Under the pieces are notes generated by a model. That model saw only the letters and a program-made list of their open reading frames with translations. It did no database searches and had not been told where the DNA came from. Shown piece after piece: positions 18,884 through 28,001 of a stretch of 64,000 bases of DNA. A program made the translations under genes and the position numbers. Location of the stretch: NCBI RefSeq assembly GCF_030518195.1, contig NZ_JAULSC010000001.1, positions 372,001-436,000 on the forward strand. Reading direction: 5' to 3'. Source of the DNA: Nocardioides cremeus (lineage in GTDB: Bacteria; Actinomycetota; Actinomycetes; Propionibacteriales; Nocardioidaceae). Positions within the stretch are counted from its first letter, which is position 1, and each line of letters begins with the position of its first letter.

Positions 18884-20287
18884 TCAGCCGGGCCGGTCGG
18901 TCAGGCGCAGCACCTCGAGGGCGCTGGCGATGCCGGGCACCTCGAGCACCCGCATGCCCTCGATCTCGCGGGGTGTGCCGACCCCCTGGCCTCGGCGGCC
19001 GGGTTCGGTCGGCACGACCGCGTGCCGGAAGCCGAGCCGGGCGGCCTCGGCGATGCGCTGGGGCAGGTCACGGACCCGGCGCAGCTCGCCGGCCAGCCCG
19101 AGCTCGCCGATCGCGACCACGCCGGTGGGCGGCGCGATGGCCAGGTGCGAGGAGACCAGCGCGATCGCCACCGCCAGGTCGCTGGCCGGCTCGTGCAGAC
19201 GCGCGCCGCCGACGGTGGAGGCGAAGACGTCCTGCATCGAGAGTCGCAGCCCGCAGTGCCGCTCCAGCACCGCGAGCACCATCGCCACCCGCGAGCCGTC
19301 CAGCCCCGACGTCGTACGCCGCGGCCGGTCCAGGGGCGAGGGGGTCACCAGGCCCTGCACCTCGGCCAGCATCGGTCGCCGGCCCTCCATGGTCACCGCG
19401 ACGCAGGTGCCGGGCACCCGGCCGTGGTGCTGCTCGACGAAGAGCCCGGTGGGGTCGGCCACCGCGCTGATGCCGTCGGGGCCGAGGTCGAAGCAGCCCA
19501 CCTCGTCGACCGGGCCGAAGCGGTTCTTCATCGCGCGCACCATGCGGAAGCGGGAGTTGCGGTCGCCCTCGAAGTGCAGCACCACGTCGACGAGGTGCTC
19601 GAGCACCCGGGGCCCGGCGATCGCGCCGTCCTTGGTGACGTGGCCGACGAGCACGGTGGTGATGCCGCGGGTCTTGGCGACCCGGATCAGCGCGGCGGCG
19701 ACCTCCTTGACCTGGGTGACGCCGCCGGGGACCCCGTCGACCCCGGAGGCACCGATCGTCTGCACCGAGTCGACCACGATCAGCTGGGGCCGGGTCTCCT
19801 CGATGTGGGTCAGTACCGCCCCGAGGTCGGTCTCGGCGGCCAGGTAGAGCTCGTCGTGGACGCCGCCGGTGCGGTCGGCGCGCAGGCGCACCTGGGAGGC
19901 CGACTCCTCACCGGTGACGTAGAGGGTGCGGCGCTGGTAGCGCGCGGTCTGGGCGGCCACCTCGAGCAGCAGCGTGCTCTTGCCGACCCCGGGCTCGCCG
20001 GCCAGCAGGATCGCGGCGCCGGGCACCAGGCCGCCGCCGAGCACCCGGTCGAGCTCGGGCACCCCGCTGGTGCGGAAGCCGGCCTCCTCGACCGACACCT
20101 CGCCGATCGGGACCGCGCGGGTGGTGACCGGCGAGGCCGCGGTGCGCAGCGTGGGCGCCGCGGCGGCCTCGGCCACCGACCCCCAGGCCTGGCACTCGCC
20201 GCAGCGCCCGACCCACTTGCCGGTCTCCCAGCCGCACTCGGAGCAGCGGTAGGTGGGCCGAGCGGCACGTGCGGAGGACTTCGCCAT
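18884..20287 (-). CDS. radA: DNA repair protein RadA (Sms)
   Basis: A 467-residue ATPase that helps process recombination intermediates and promotes branch migration with RecA. It has the N-terminal zinc finger [18 protein letters not shown], the Walker A motif GEPGVGKST, the RadA-specific KNRFG motif ([13 protein letters not shown]) and a C-terminal Lon-protease-like domain. ATG 20287 gives the usual MAKSS-type start; a further in-frame ATG three codons upstream is less likely. It is encoded just upstream of disA; in Bacillus RadA restrains DisA activity. Confidence 0.96.
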   Translation of the reverse strand: MAKSSARAARPTYRCSECGWETGKWVGRCGECQAWGSVAEAAAAPTLRTAASPVTTRAVPIGEVSVEEAGFRTSGVPELDRVLGGGLVPGAAILLAGEPGVGKSTLLLEVAAQTARYQRRTLYVTGEESASQVRLRADRTGGVHDELYLAAETDLGAVLTHIEETRPQLIVVDSVQTIGASGVDGVPGGVTQVKEVAAALIRVAKTRGITTVLVGHVTKDGAIAGPRVLEHLVDVVLHFEGDRNSRFRMVRAMKNRFGPVDEVGCFDLGPDGISAVADPTGLFVEQHHGRVPGTCVAVTMEGRRPMLAEVQGLVTPSPLDRPRRTTSGLDGSRVAMVLAVLERHCGLRLSMQDVFASTVGGARLHEPASDLAVAIALVSSHLAIAPPTGVVAIGELGLAGELRRVRDLPQRIAEAARLGFRHAVVPTEPGRRGQGVGTPREIEGMRVLEVPGIASALEVLRLTDRPG

Positions 20288-20382
20288 GACCGGCACGCTA
20301 GGCCAGGGCGCCGACAGCGCCGAGCGGCCGTCGTGGTTACAGTGCTCCCGTCGGACTTGGAACGATCAAGAGGTGGCGAGGG

Positions 20383-21438
20383 GTGGTGACCGTGTCCCGC
20401 ACCAGCTCCCGCACGTCCGGGCCGCCGCCCACGCTGGCCGACGTCGCCGAGCGCGCCGGTGTCTCGCGCCAGACGGTCTCCAACGCGGTCAACAACCCCG
20501 ACCTGCTGCGCGCCGACACGCTGCTGCGCGTCCAGCAGGCCATCGCCGACCTCGGCTACCTGCCCAACCGCGCGGCCCGCAACCTGCGCACCCGCGCCTC
20601 CCACCTGATCGGGCTGCGCATCCAGGCCGCCCAGGAGGGCACCGCCAACGCGACGATGGACCGCTTCGTGCACTCGCTGGTCGAGACCTCGCGCGAGGCC
20701 GGCTACCACGTGCTGCTCTTCACCGGCGACCCCACCGACCCGCTGTCGGGCTACGAGGACCTGCTGCGCTCGACCGCGGTCGACGCCTTCGTGGTCACCG
20801 ACACCTACCTCGGCAACCCGCAGGCCGAGTGGCTCGACGGGCGCCGGGCGCCGTTCGTGGCGTTCGGCCGGCCCTGGGAGAACTCCGAGGCCACGCACGC
20901 CTGGGTCGACGTCGACGGCGCCGCCGGCTGCGAGAGCGCCACCCGCCACCTCCTCGCCAAGGGCCACGAGCGGATCGCCTGGATCGGCTGGCGCAAGGAC
21001 TCGCGCATCGGTGAGGACCGCCGCGCCGGCTGGCACCGCGCCATGAAGGAGGCCGGGCTGCCTACCTCGGGGCTGGCCTCACGCGTGGAGGACACCGTGG
21101 CGAGCGGCCGCGAGGCCAGCGAGGTGCTCCTCGACGAGGCCGCGCCCACCGCCTTCGTCTGCGCCTCCGACACCCTCGCGATGGGGGTGCTGCACACCCT
21201 GGGGCTGCGCGGGCTGCGCGTCGGCGACGACGTCGCGGTCGTCGGCTTCGACGACTCGCAGGTCGCCCAGGTCGTGCGACCCGGGCTGAGCTCGGTGCGC
21301 CAGCCCCTCGAGGACGTCGCCATCGAGGTCGTCACCGCCCTCGAGGGCCTGCTGGGCCGGCCCCGTGTCGCCCAGCAGGGCGTGCTGCTCACCCCGTCGC
21401 TGGTCGTGCGCGACTCCTCGGGCCCCGACCGGTCCTGA
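20383..21438 (+). CDS. LacI-family transcriptional regulator
   Basis: A 351-residue repressor. The helix-turn-helix is PTLADVAERAGVSRQTVSNA, followed by the hinge LGYLPNRAARNLRTRAS and a periplasmic-binding-protein-like effector domain with CASDTLAMGVLHTL and VVGFDDSQVA. Possible starts are GTG 20383, 20386 or 20392. No sugar-use genes lie nearby, so the regulated pathway is unknown. The gene is isolated: radA is divergent upstream and a methyltransferase is convergent downstream. Confidence 0.9.
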   Translation: MVTVSRTSSRTSGPPPTLADVAERAGVSRQTVSNAVNNPDLLRADTLLRVQQAIADLGYLPNRAARNLRTRASHLIGLRIQAAQEGTANATMDRFVHSLVETSREAGYHVLLFTGDPTDPLSGYEDLLRSTAVDAFVVTDTYLGNPQAEWLDGRRAPFVAFGRPWENSEATHAWVDVDGAAGCESATRHLLAKGHERIAWIGWRKDSRIGEDRRAGWHRAMKEAGLPTSGLASRVEDTVASGREASEVLLDEAAPTAFVCASDTLAMGVLHTLGLRGLRVGDDVAVVGFDDSQVAQVVRPGLSSVRQPLEDVAIEVVTALEGLLGRPRVAQQGVLLTPSLVVRDSSGPDRS

Positions 21439-21460
21439 TCGGCCCCGACCGGGCCCGATC
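21437..21460. terminator. weak hairpin between convergent lacI-type and methyltransferase genes
   Basis: The arms GATCGG and CCCGATC pair with a bulge, starting at the LacI-type stop codon. There is no T-tract. It could serve both convergent genes. Confidence 0.3.
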
Positions 21461-21469
21461 GGGCTGCGC

Positions 21470-22186
21470 TCAGAAGCGGCGCCACCACACGTCGACGGCG
21501 TAGTCGACCTCGGTGCCACCGCCGGCGGCGGCGTGCTCGGCCAGCGCCTGCTCGGCGGCCGGGCCGGGCAGCTCGATGCGCACCACGGCCTCGAGGTCGG
21601 CGAGGGTGTCGAAGGCCCAGCGGGTCAGCACCGGCTCACGCTGCCAGCCCTGCGCGGCCCAGAACTCCTGCTTCACCGCGGGGCTCGGGTGCTCGGGGAA
21701 GCCACGGGCGAACCAGGCGCCGAAGGTCGAGCGGCTCGCGTCGTTGTCGACGACGTACGCCGTCGCCCCGGGGCGCGCGACCCGCTCGAGCTCGGCGAGA
21801 CCGGGCTCGCAACCGGGTCCGAAGAAGTAGGCCCAGCGCGCGTGCACCACGTCGATGCTGGAGTCGGGCAGCGGCAGGTCCTGGGCGGTGCCCTCGAGCA
21901 CCGTGACCTTACGGTCGGCCGCCAGCCGCCGGGTGCGGCGCCCGGCGATGGCGCGCAGGTCGGGGTGCGGCTCGACACCGGTCACCGACGCGGCGGCGCG
22001 CGCGAAGCGGGTCAGGTGGAAGCCGGTGCCGCAGCCGACGTCGAGGACGTCGCGGTCGGCCCAGCCACCGAGCTCCTCGATCACGGCCTCGACGCGCCGG
22101 TCGGGGTCGAAGGCGTGGTTCTCGAGCTCGTAGGTGTCGGTGTGGTGCCAGATGTTGGGGCTGGGGCGGGTGCCCTCCGGCAGCAC
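21470..22186 (-). CDS. class I SAM-dependent methyltransferase
   Basis: A 238-residue methyltransferase. SAM motif I is VLDVGCGTGFHLTRFARAA, then VTGVEPHPDLRAIA (motif II) and SIDVVHARWAYFFGPG (motif IV region). The substrate is unknown. The GTG at 22186 lies 11 bases after the stop of the upstream VOC gene and has GGGAG six bases before it, so the two are translationally close and probably form one operon. An in-frame extension beyond 22186 overlaps the VOC gene and is arginine-rich, so it is rejected. Confidence 0.82.
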   Translation of the reverse strand: MLPEGTRPSPNIWHHTDTYELENHAFDPDRRVEAVIEELGGWADRDVLDVGCGTGFHLTRFARAAASVTGVEPHPDLRAIAGRRTRRLAADRKVTVLEGTAQDLPLPDSSIDVVHARWAYFFGPGCEPGLAELERVARPGATAYVVDNDASRSTFGAWFARGFPEHPSPAVKQEFWAAQGWQREPVLTRWAFDTLADLEAVVRIELPGPAAEQALAEHAAAGGGTEVDYAVDVWWRRF

Positions 22187-22197
22187 CGTCGGCTCCC

Positions 22198-22836
22198 TCA
22201 GAGCCGGACCAGGCCGCCGGGGGTCTGGATCTGCACGGCGATCACGCCGGGGGTGCCGTGCGGGGCCACCCAGTCGACCTTGACGTCCTCGAGGGGCGCC
22301 TCGACCGGCTCGCCCAGCCACTCGCTGACGCGCAGCGGGTCGCCGGCGATCTCGAGGCAGGCCAGGGCGTAGGCGTCGTCGGCGCCGTGGCTGGGGTGCA
22401 GGTCGGCGGGCACCTCCCACTGCAGGAAGAACGGCAGCTGCGGGTCGGCCATCAGGCCGTTGATGCCGATCTGCTTCCAGCGCAGCTCGGTGCCGTCGGG
22501 GCGGTGCCGGCTGCCCTGCGCGGCCTCGCGGCCCAGGCGCTGCTCGGCCACCGAGATGTCGTCGACCGCGACGGCCCAGCCCAGCCAGCCGCCGCCGAGC
22601 GCCGAGCGGGCGCGCACGGCCTGCCCGAAGGGCGCCTTGTCGGAGGCGGGGTGGTCGAGGACCTCGACGATCTCGAGGTAGGTGTCCTGCGCCAGCGGCA
22701 GCACCATGTTGCGGGTGCCGAAGCGCGGGTGGATGCCGCCGTCGGTGAAGTCGCGGCCCAGCAGCCCGCCGATGCGCTGCGCGGTGCTGGCGAGACCGTC
22801 GGGGCCGGCGGCGTAGGAGAGGTGGTCCAGGCGCAT
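22198..22836 (-). CDS. VOC / glyoxalase-like domain protein
   Basis: A 212-residue protein of the Glyoxalase_3-like group. The start MRLDHLSYAAGPDGL, the metal-site style HPRFGTRNMVLPLAQDTYLE and ALGGGWLGWAVAVDD match actinobacterial homologues, whose role is unknown. The ATG at 22836 follows a CACAAT -10-like hexamer (22844-22849, minus strand) by seven bases, suggesting a leaderless message. It is the first gene of a two-gene unit with the methyltransferase. Confidence 0.75.
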   Translation of the reverse strand: MRLDHLSYAAGPDGLASTAQRIGGLLGRDFTDGGIHPRFGTRNMVLPLAQDTYLEIVEVLDHPASDKAPFGQAVRARSALGGGWLGWAVAVDDISVAEQRLGREAAQGSRHRPDGTELRWKQIGINGLMADPQLPFFLQWEVPADLHPSHGADDAYALACLEIAGDPLRVSEWLGEPVEAPLEDVKVDWVAPHGTPGVIAVQIQTPGGLVRL

Positions 22837-22920
22837 GCCTACGATTGTGAACTCCGCAACGTCACGGGGCGACGGCGGGGTCGGTTCTCTCGATGTCGAG
22901 AAGCCGAGAGGGCCGAGGGG

Positions 22921-23706
22921 TCAGTGCGGGTCGGCGGGGTGCAGCGCCAGCGCCGAGCGCGAGCGCAGGTGCGCCTCGCAGTGGCGCACCAGCTCGTCGT
23001 ACGCCGCCGAGCCCATCAGCTCGCGCAGCTCGGCCTCGTTGGTGACGTAGACCGGCTCGACCGCGACGTGCGCCTCGGTGTTGCCCGAGCAGTACCAGTC
23101 GAGGTCGTGCCCGCCCGGTCCCCAGCCGCGTCGGTCGTACTCGCCGATGCTGACCTCGGTGTACTCGGTGCCGTCGGTGCGCTCGACCTCGCGGAAGGTG
23201 CGGCGGATCGGCAGCTGCCAGCACACGTCGGGCTTGGTCTCGAGGGGGTGCAGCCCCAGGTCGAGGGCCAGGCCGTGCAGGGCGCAGCCCGCGCCGCCGG
23301 GGCCGGCCTCGGGATCCTCGGGGGCGAAGCCGGGCCGGTTCTGGAAGATGCAGGCCTGCTGGCCGTCGACCTCGGTGACCCGGGTCTTGCGGGCGCCCTC
23401 GTCGTCGAGCTCGACCCAGTCGTCGCGCGCAACCGCGCGCCCCGGGTGCTGCTGCCACTGGTGCGGGGACAGCTGGTCGACGAAGCCCGCGACCCGCTCC
23501 TCGTCGCTGTCGTCGGCGAAGTGCGCGCCGAGCGTGCAGCACCCCACGTCTGGGGCGTCGGCGAAGATGCCGGGGCAGCCCTGGCCGAAGATGCAGGTGT
23601 ACGACGACGTCAGCCAGGTGAGGTCGCAGCGCAGCACCTCGTCGTGGTCGTCGGGGTTGACGAACTCGACCCAGGCGCGGGGGAAGACGAGGTCCACTTC
23701 GGGCAC
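22921..23706 (-). CDS. conserved hypothetical protein with cysteine cluster (Rv0495c-like by position)
   Basis: A 261-residue soluble protein of unknown function. Eleven or so cysteines recur in spaced motifs: [38 protein letters not shown] and KPDVCWQLP. That layout recalls the YkgJ/DUF3109-type metal-binding clusters, so a bound zinc or iron-sulfur centre is plausible but unproven. The GTG at 23706 follows a TAGGGT -10 by six bases. It is divergent from the ppx gene, as Rv0495c is from Rv0496 in M. tuberculosis (recalled), which supports orthology. Confidence 0.75.
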   Translation of the reverse strand: MPEVDLVFPRAWVEFVNPDDHDEVLRCDLTWLTSSYTCIFGQGCPGIFADAPDVGCCTLGAHFADDSDEERVAGFVDQLSPHQWQQHPGRAVARDDWVELDDEGARKTRVTEVDGQQACIFQNRPGFAPEDPEAGPGGAGCALHGLALDLGLHPLETKPDVCWQLPIRRTFREVERTDGTEYTEVSIGEYDRRGWGPGGHDLDWYCSGNTEAHVAVEPVYVTNEAELRELMGSAAYDELVRHCEAHLRSRSALALHPADPH

Positions 23707-23712
23707 CGGGCC

Positions 23713-23718
23713 ACCCTA
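23713..23718 (-). promoter_or_regulatory. predicted -10 of the cysteine-cluster gene (leaderless)
   Basis: TAGGGT on the minus strand, six bases before the GTG at 23706. Confidence 0.5.
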
Positions 23719-23740
23719 CGTTCCGGGGAGGTCCCGGGAG

Positions 23741-23746
23741 TACGTT
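23741..23746 (+). promoter_or_regulatory. predicted -10 of the ppx/gppA gene (leaderless)
   Basis: TACGTT ends six bases before the ATG at 23753. With the minus-strand -10 at 23713-23718 it makes a compact divergent pair; only 46 bases separate the two start codons. Confidence 0.5.
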
Positions 23747-23752
23747 GGACCC

Positions 23753-24700
23753 ATGCGGCTGGGCGTCCTCGACATCGGCTCGAACACCGGGCACCTGCTG
23801 GTGGTCGACGCCCACGGTGGTGCGGCCCCCCTGCCGGCGTACTCCTACAAGGAGCCGCTGCGCCTGGCCGAGCACCTGGTCGAGCACGGCCCCGACGAGG
23901 GCGCGGTCTCCGAGGCGGGGGTGCAGGCCCTGACGGCCTTCACCGCCCAGGCGGTCACGGTCGCCGAGGACAAGGGCTGCCAGGACATGCTGGCCTTCGC
24001 CACCTCCGCGGTGCGCGACTCGGCCAACGCCGACGCGGTGCTCGACCACGTCCACGAGCAGACCGGGGTGCGGATCGCGGTGCTCTCCGGCGAGGACGAG
24101 GCGCGCCTGACCTTCCTGGCCGTACGCCGCTGGTTCGGCTGGTCGGCCGGGCGGCTGGCGGTCTTCGACATCGGCGGCGGGTCCCTCGAGATCGCGGGTG
24201 GGCCCGACGAGGCGCCCGACGTGGCGTGGTCGCTGCCGCTGGGCGCGGCGCGCCTGGCCCGCACCCACTTCGGCTCGGGCGCACCCGACGACGAGGCGAT
24301 CCGTGAGCTGCGGCGCCGGATCCGCGCCGAGATCGCCCGCGACGCCGGCCACCTGCTGCGCGCCGGGGCGCCCGACCGGGCGGCGGCGACCTCGAAGACC
24401 TTCCGCTCCCTGGCCCGCATCTGCGGGGCGGCGGCGTCGTCGGAGGGCCCGCTCGTGCCGCGGGCCCTGCCGCTGGCGTCGCTGAGGGAGTGGATCCCCA
24501 AGCTGGTCGCGATGAGCCACGACGAGCTGGCCGCGCTGCCCGGCGTCTCGCCCAGCCGCGCCCACCAGGTGCTGCCCGGCGCGCTGGTGGCCGAGGCCTG
24601 CATGGACATCTTCGACCTCGGCGAGCTCGAGATCTGCCCCTGGGCCCTGCGCGAGGGCGTCATCCTCGAGCGCCTCGACCAGCTCAGCGTGCTGGGTTGA
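23753..24700 (+). CDS. Ppx/GppA phosphatase family protein
   Basis: A 315-residue ASKHA-fold phosphohydrolase acting on inorganic polyphosphate or (p)ppGpp. The N-terminal motif [17 protein letters not shown] and the second phosphate-binding motif [14 protein letters not shown] are intact. It has the short two-domain form without the C-terminal HD extension of E. coli Ppx, like mycobacterial Rv0496 (Ppx1). Exopolyphosphatase is the more likely activity. The sugar-phosphate isomerase gene follows after 13 bases. Confidence 0.9.
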   Translation: MRLGVLDIGSNTGHLLVVDAHGGAAPLPAYSYKEPLRLAEHLVEHGPDEGAVSEAGVQALTAFTAQAVTVAEDKGCQDMLAFATSAVRDSANADAVLDHVHEQTGVRIAVLSGEDEARLTFLAVRRWFGWSAGRLAVFDIGGGSLEIAGGPDEAPDVAWSLPLGAARLARTHFGSGAPDDEAIRELRRRIRAEIARDAGHLLRAGAPDRAAATSKTFRSLARICGAAASSEGPLVPRALPLASLREWIPKLVAMSHDELAALPGVSPSRAHQVLPGALVAEACMDIFDLGELEICPWALREGVILERLDQLSVLG

Positions 24701-24713
24701 GGCGGGAGCGGTC

Positions 24714-25517
24714 GTGACCACCCGGATCGGGCTGTCCACCTCGTCGGTCTACCCCGAGTCGACCGCGCACGGGTTCGCCTACGCCGCGCAGCTCGGCTAC
24801 GACGCCGTCGAGGTGATGGTCGGCATCGACGCGCTGAGCCAGCAGACTTCTGCGGTCCAGCAGCTCTCCGAGCACCACGAGATGCCGGTGTGCGCGGTGC
24901 ACGCGCCGTGCCTGCTCTTCACCCAGCGGGTCTGGGGCACCGAGCCCTGGGGCAAGCTCGAGCGCTCCGCCGAGATGGCGCACGCGGTGGGTGCGCGCAC
25001 CGTCGTGGTGCACCCGCCGTTCCGCTGGCAGAAGGACTACGCCCGCGGCTTCGTCGACGGCATCGCCGCGCTCGAGGAGTCCACCGGGCTGTTCTTCGCG
25101 GTCGAGAACATGTACCCCTGGCGCGCCCAGGTGACCTCGCGGGCCGCGACCGGCATGCAGATGTACCTGCCCGGCTGGGACCCCTCCTCCGAGACCTACG
25201 CCAGCACCACCATCGACCTCTCCCACGCCGCGATCGCCGAGGACGACCCGGTCGAGATGGCCGAGCGGCTGGGGGAGCGGCTGCGCCACGTGCACCTGAC
25301 CGACGGCACCGGTTCGCCCAAGGACGAGCACCTGGTGCCCGGACGCGGCGAGATGGACGCCGCCGGCTTCCTGCGCCACCTCGCCGGCACCGGCTTCGAC
25401 GGCGACATCGTGCTCGAGATCAACACCCGTCGCTGCGACTCGCGCGAGGAGCGCGAGGCCGACCTGCGCGAGTCGCTGGAGTTCGCCCGTGAGCACTTCG
25501 CGGTCGCAGCCACCTGA
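24714..25517 (+). CDS. sugar phosphate isomerase/epimerase (AP endonuclease 2-type TIM barrel)
   Basis: A 267-residue TIM-barrel protein of the xylose isomerase-like/EndoIV-like family. Visible segments are IGLSTSSVYPESTAHGF, VVVHPPFRWQKDYARGFVDG, FFAVENMYPW and LRHVHLTDGTG, which contain the His/Glu/Asp ligands used for metal binding. The substrate is unknown. GTG 24714 has GGGAG five bases upstream. The position after ppx matches Rv0498 in M. tuberculosis (recalled). Confidence 0.85.
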   Translation: MTTRIGLSTSSVYPESTAHGFAYAAQLGYDAVEVMVGIDALSQQTSAVQQLSEHHEMPVCAVHAPCLLFTQRVWGTEPWGKLERSAEMAHAVGARTVVVHPPFRWQKDYARGFVDGIAALEESTGLFFAVENMYPWRAQVTSRAATGMQMYLPGWDPSSETYASTTIDLSHAAIAEDDPVEMAERLGERLRHVHLTDGTGSPKDEHLVPGRGEMDAAGFLRHLAGTGFDGDIVLEINTRRCDSREEREADLRESLEFAREHFAVAAT

Positions 25518-26238
25518 CCGGTCGGTCGAGGCGCCGGTGGCCGAGGTCACCGGGCTCGTCGTACGCCGCGGCGGGCGCACCGTGCTGGCCGGGCTCGACG
25601 CCCGGCTCGGGCACGGGGTGACCGGGCTGCTGGGCCCGTCGGGCTCGGGCAAGACGACGCTGATGCGGGCCCTGGTCGGCAGCCAGGTCGTCAGCAGCGG
25701 CAGCGTGAGCGTGCTCGGCCACCCCGCCGGCAGCCCCGCCGTGCGCGGCCGGGTCGGCTACGCCACCCAGGCCGCCGGGGTCTACGACGACCTCACCGTG
25801 GCCCAGAACCTCGCGTTCTTCGCGCGGGTGCTGCGCGCGGGCGCCGCCGAGGTCGACCGGGTGCTCGAGGTCGTCGACCTGCACGAGCAGCGGGGCCAGG
25901 TGGTGGCCCGGCTCAGCGGTGGCCAGCGGGGCCGGGTCGGGCTGGCGCTGGCGCTGCTGGGCCGACCCGAGCTGCTGGTGCTCGACGAGCCGACGGTGGG
26001 CCTCGACCCGGTGCTGCGGGCCCGGCTCTGGACCCGCTTCCACGAGCTCGCCGAGGCCGGTGCGGCCGTGCTCGTCTCCAGCCACGTGATGGACGAGGCC
26101 GAGCGCTGCGACCGGCTGCTGCTGGTGCGCGAGGGTCGGCTGGTCGCCGACGGCACCCCCGCCGGGCTGCGCGAGCGCACCGGCGCCGGCACCATCGAGG
26201 AGGCCTTCGTCGCCCTGGTCCACCAGGAGCAGCCGTGA
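25489..26238 (+). CDS. ABC transporter ATP-binding protein
   Basis: A 249-residue ATPase subunit. Walker A GPSGSGKTT, the Q-loop region YATQAAGVYDDLTV, signature LSGGQRGR and Walker B LLVLDEPTVGLD are all intact, with the short C-terminal tail seen in ABC-2 exporters. GTG 25489 overlaps the isomerase gene by 29 bases and has GGAG seven bases upstream; GTG 25537 also has a GAGG and would remove a non-conserved N-terminus. It is paired with the permease gene that overlaps its end by four bases. The exported substrate is unknown; a drug or lipid efflux role is typical. Confidence 0.88.
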   Translation: MSTSRSQPPDRSVEAPVAEVTGLVVRRGGRTVLAGLDARLGHGVTGLLGPSGSGKTTLMRALVGSQVVSSGSVSVLGHPAGSPAVRGRVGYATQAAGVYDDLTVAQNLAFFARVLRAGAAEVDRVLEVVDLHEQRGQVVARLSGGQRGRVGLALALLGRPELLVLDEPTVGLDPVLRARLWTRFHELAEAGAAVLVSSHVMDEAERCDRLLLVREGRLVADGTPAGLRERTGAGTIEEAFVALVHQEQP

Positions 26239-26972
26239 GCGCCCGCGTCACCGCCGCGGTCGCGGTGCGGGTGCTGACCCAGCTGCGCCACGACCACCGC
26301 ACGATGGCCATGCTGCTCCTGCTGCCCGCGCTGCTGGTCTCGCTGCTGTGGTGGATGTTCGAGGACGTCGACACCGGGGCCTTCGACCGCGTCGGCCCGG
26401 CGCTGCTGGCGATCTTCCCCTTCACCGTGATGTTCCTGGTCACCAGCGTCACCACGCTGCGCGAGCGCACCAGCGGCACCCTCGAACGGCTGCTGGTGCT
26501 GCCCACCGCGCGCCTCGACCTGCTCGGCGGGTACGCCGCCGCCTTCGGGCTGGTCGCCGTCGTGCAGTCGCTGGTCACGGTGCTGGTCAGCACCACCCTG
26601 CTCGGCCTCGAGATCACCGGGCCGGTGGCGATGCTGGTGCTGGTGGCCGTGGTCGACGGGCTGCTCGGCACCGCCCTGGGCCTGTTCGTCAGCGCCTTCG
26701 CCCGCAGCGAGTTCCAGGCCGTGCAGTTCATGCCCGCCGTGGTGATCCCCCAGCTGCTGCTCTGCGGGCTGTTCGTGCCCCGCGACGCGCTGCCGCCGGT
26801 GCTCGAGACGGTCTCCGACGTGCTGCCGCTGTCCTACGCCGTCGACGCGATGCTCACCCTGTCGACCTCGACCGGCACCGGGGAGGTCTGGCGCGACCTG
26901 GCGGTGGTGGCCGGCTTCGTGGCCGGTGCGCTGGTGCTGGGCGCCGCGACGCTGCGGCGGCGTACCGCCTGA
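26235..26972 (+). CDS. ABC-2 type transporter permease
   Basis: A 245-residue integral membrane protein with six hydrophobic helices. The family signature spans LRERTSGTLERLLVLPTARLDLLGG and, in the second half, the conserved QFMPAVVIPQLLLCGLFVPRDALP followed by LPLSYAVDAM, as in DrrB/NodJ-type exporters. It overlaps the ATPase gene by four bases (GTGA), so the two are translationally coupled and form one exporter. No regulator adjoins them. Confidence 0.9.
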   Translation: MSARVTAAVAVRVLTQLRHDHRTMAMLLLLPALLVSLLWWMFEDVDTGAFDRVGPALLAIFPFTVMFLVTSVTTLRERTSGTLERLLVLPTARLDLLGGYAAAFGLVAVVQSLVTVLVSTTLLGLEITGPVAMLVLVAVVDGLLGTALGLFVSAFARSEFQAVQFMPAVVIPQLLLCGLFVPRDALPPVLETVSDVLPLSYAVDAMLTLSTSTGTGEVWRDLAVVAGFVAGALVLGAATLRRRTA

Positions 26973-26994
26973 GACGGGGGTGGGGGCGCCGACG

Positions 26995-27000
26995 TAGCCT
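26995..27000 (+). promoter_or_regulatory. predicted -10 of the proline dehydrogenase gene (leaderless)
   Basis: TAGCCT ends seven bases before the ATG at 27008. Confidence 0.5.
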
Positions 27001-27007
27001 GCTGCCC

Positions 27008-27958
27008 ATGGCCCTCCTCCGGCAGCCGCTGCTCCTGCTCGCCCGCAGCCAGCAGGTCAAGAACCTCGTCAGCACCCTCCCGGTCTCGGCCGGCATCGTC
27101 CGGGGCTACGTGCCCGGCGAGGGCACCGAGGACGCGGTGCGTGCGGCCGGCGAGCTCGCCGCCGACGGCCTGACCGCGACGCTCGACTTCCTCGGCGAGG
27201 ACACCAGCGACCGGGCCCAGGCCGATGCGACGGTGGCGGCGTACCTCGACGTGCTCGCGGCGCTGTCGGCGAAGGGCCTGGCCTCGGGCACCGAGGTCTC
27301 GCTCAAGCTCAGCGCGATCGGGCAGTTCCTGCCGCCCGACGTCGCGCCGGAGGGCGGGCACCGGGTCGCGCTCGAGAACGCGCGCACCATCTGCCGCGCC
27401 GCGCGCAACGCCGGCACCACGGTCACCCTCGACATGGAGGACCACACCACCACCGACTCGACGCTGGCGACCCTGCGCGAGCTGCGCAAGGACTTCCCCG
27501 AGACCGGCGCGGTGCTGCAGTCCTACCTGCACCGCACCGAGGACGACTGCCGCCAGCTGGCCCACGAGGGCTCCCGGGTGCGGCTGTGCAAGGGCGCCTA
27601 CGCCCAGCCCGAGTCGGTGGCCTACCAGGACGCCGCCGACGTCGACCGCTCCTACGTGCGCTGCCTGAAGGTGCTGATGGAGGGCCAGGGCTACCCGATG
27701 GTCGCCACCCACGACCCCCGCCTGGTCGAGATCGCGACCTCGCTGGCCGGTCGCGCGGCGCGCCCGCAGGGCAGCTACGAGTTCCAGATGCTCTACGGCG
27801 TGCGGCCCGACGAGCAGCGCCGCCTGGCCGCCAGCGGCGAGCGGGTGCGGGTCTACGTGCCCTACGGCCAGGAGTGGTACGGCTACCTGATGCGCCGCCT
27901 CGCCGAGCGCCCGCAGAACCTGGCCTTCTTCGCGCGCTCGCTGGTCTCCAAGAAGTGA
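27008..27958 (+). CDS. proline dehydrogenase
   Basis: A 316-residue monofunctional PRODH: a flavin TIM barrel that oxidises L-proline to pyrroline-5-carboxylate and feeds electrons to the quinone pool. Conserved segments are SLKLSAIGQFLPP, VTLDMEDHTTTD, LQSYLHRTEDD, VRLCKGAYAQPESVAYQ, MVATHDPRL and the C-terminal YVPYGQEWYGYLMRRLAERP. It is separate from P5C dehydrogenase, as is usual in actinobacteria. The biosynthetic P5C reductase gene comes next, 43 bases downstream, with its own promoter-like hexamer. Confidence 0.94.
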   Translation: MALLRQPLLLLARSQQVKNLVSTLPVSAGIVRGYVPGEGTEDAVRAAGELAADGLTATLDFLGEDTSDRAQADATVAAYLDVLAALSAKGLASGTEVSLKLSAIGQFLPPDVAPEGGHRVALENARTICRAARNAGTTVTLDMEDHTTTDSTLATLRELRKDFPETGAVLQSYLHRTEDDCRQLAHEGSRVRLCKGAYAQPESVAYQDAADVDRSYVRCLKVLMEGQGYPMVATHDPRLVEIATSLAGRAARPQGSYEFQMLYGVRPDEQRRLAASGERVRVYVPYGQEWYGYLMRRLAERPQNLAFFARSLVSKK

Positions 27959-28001
27959 CTCCTGCCCGCGCCGGGCGGCGCGGGCTGGGAGGATGGGCGC
28001 C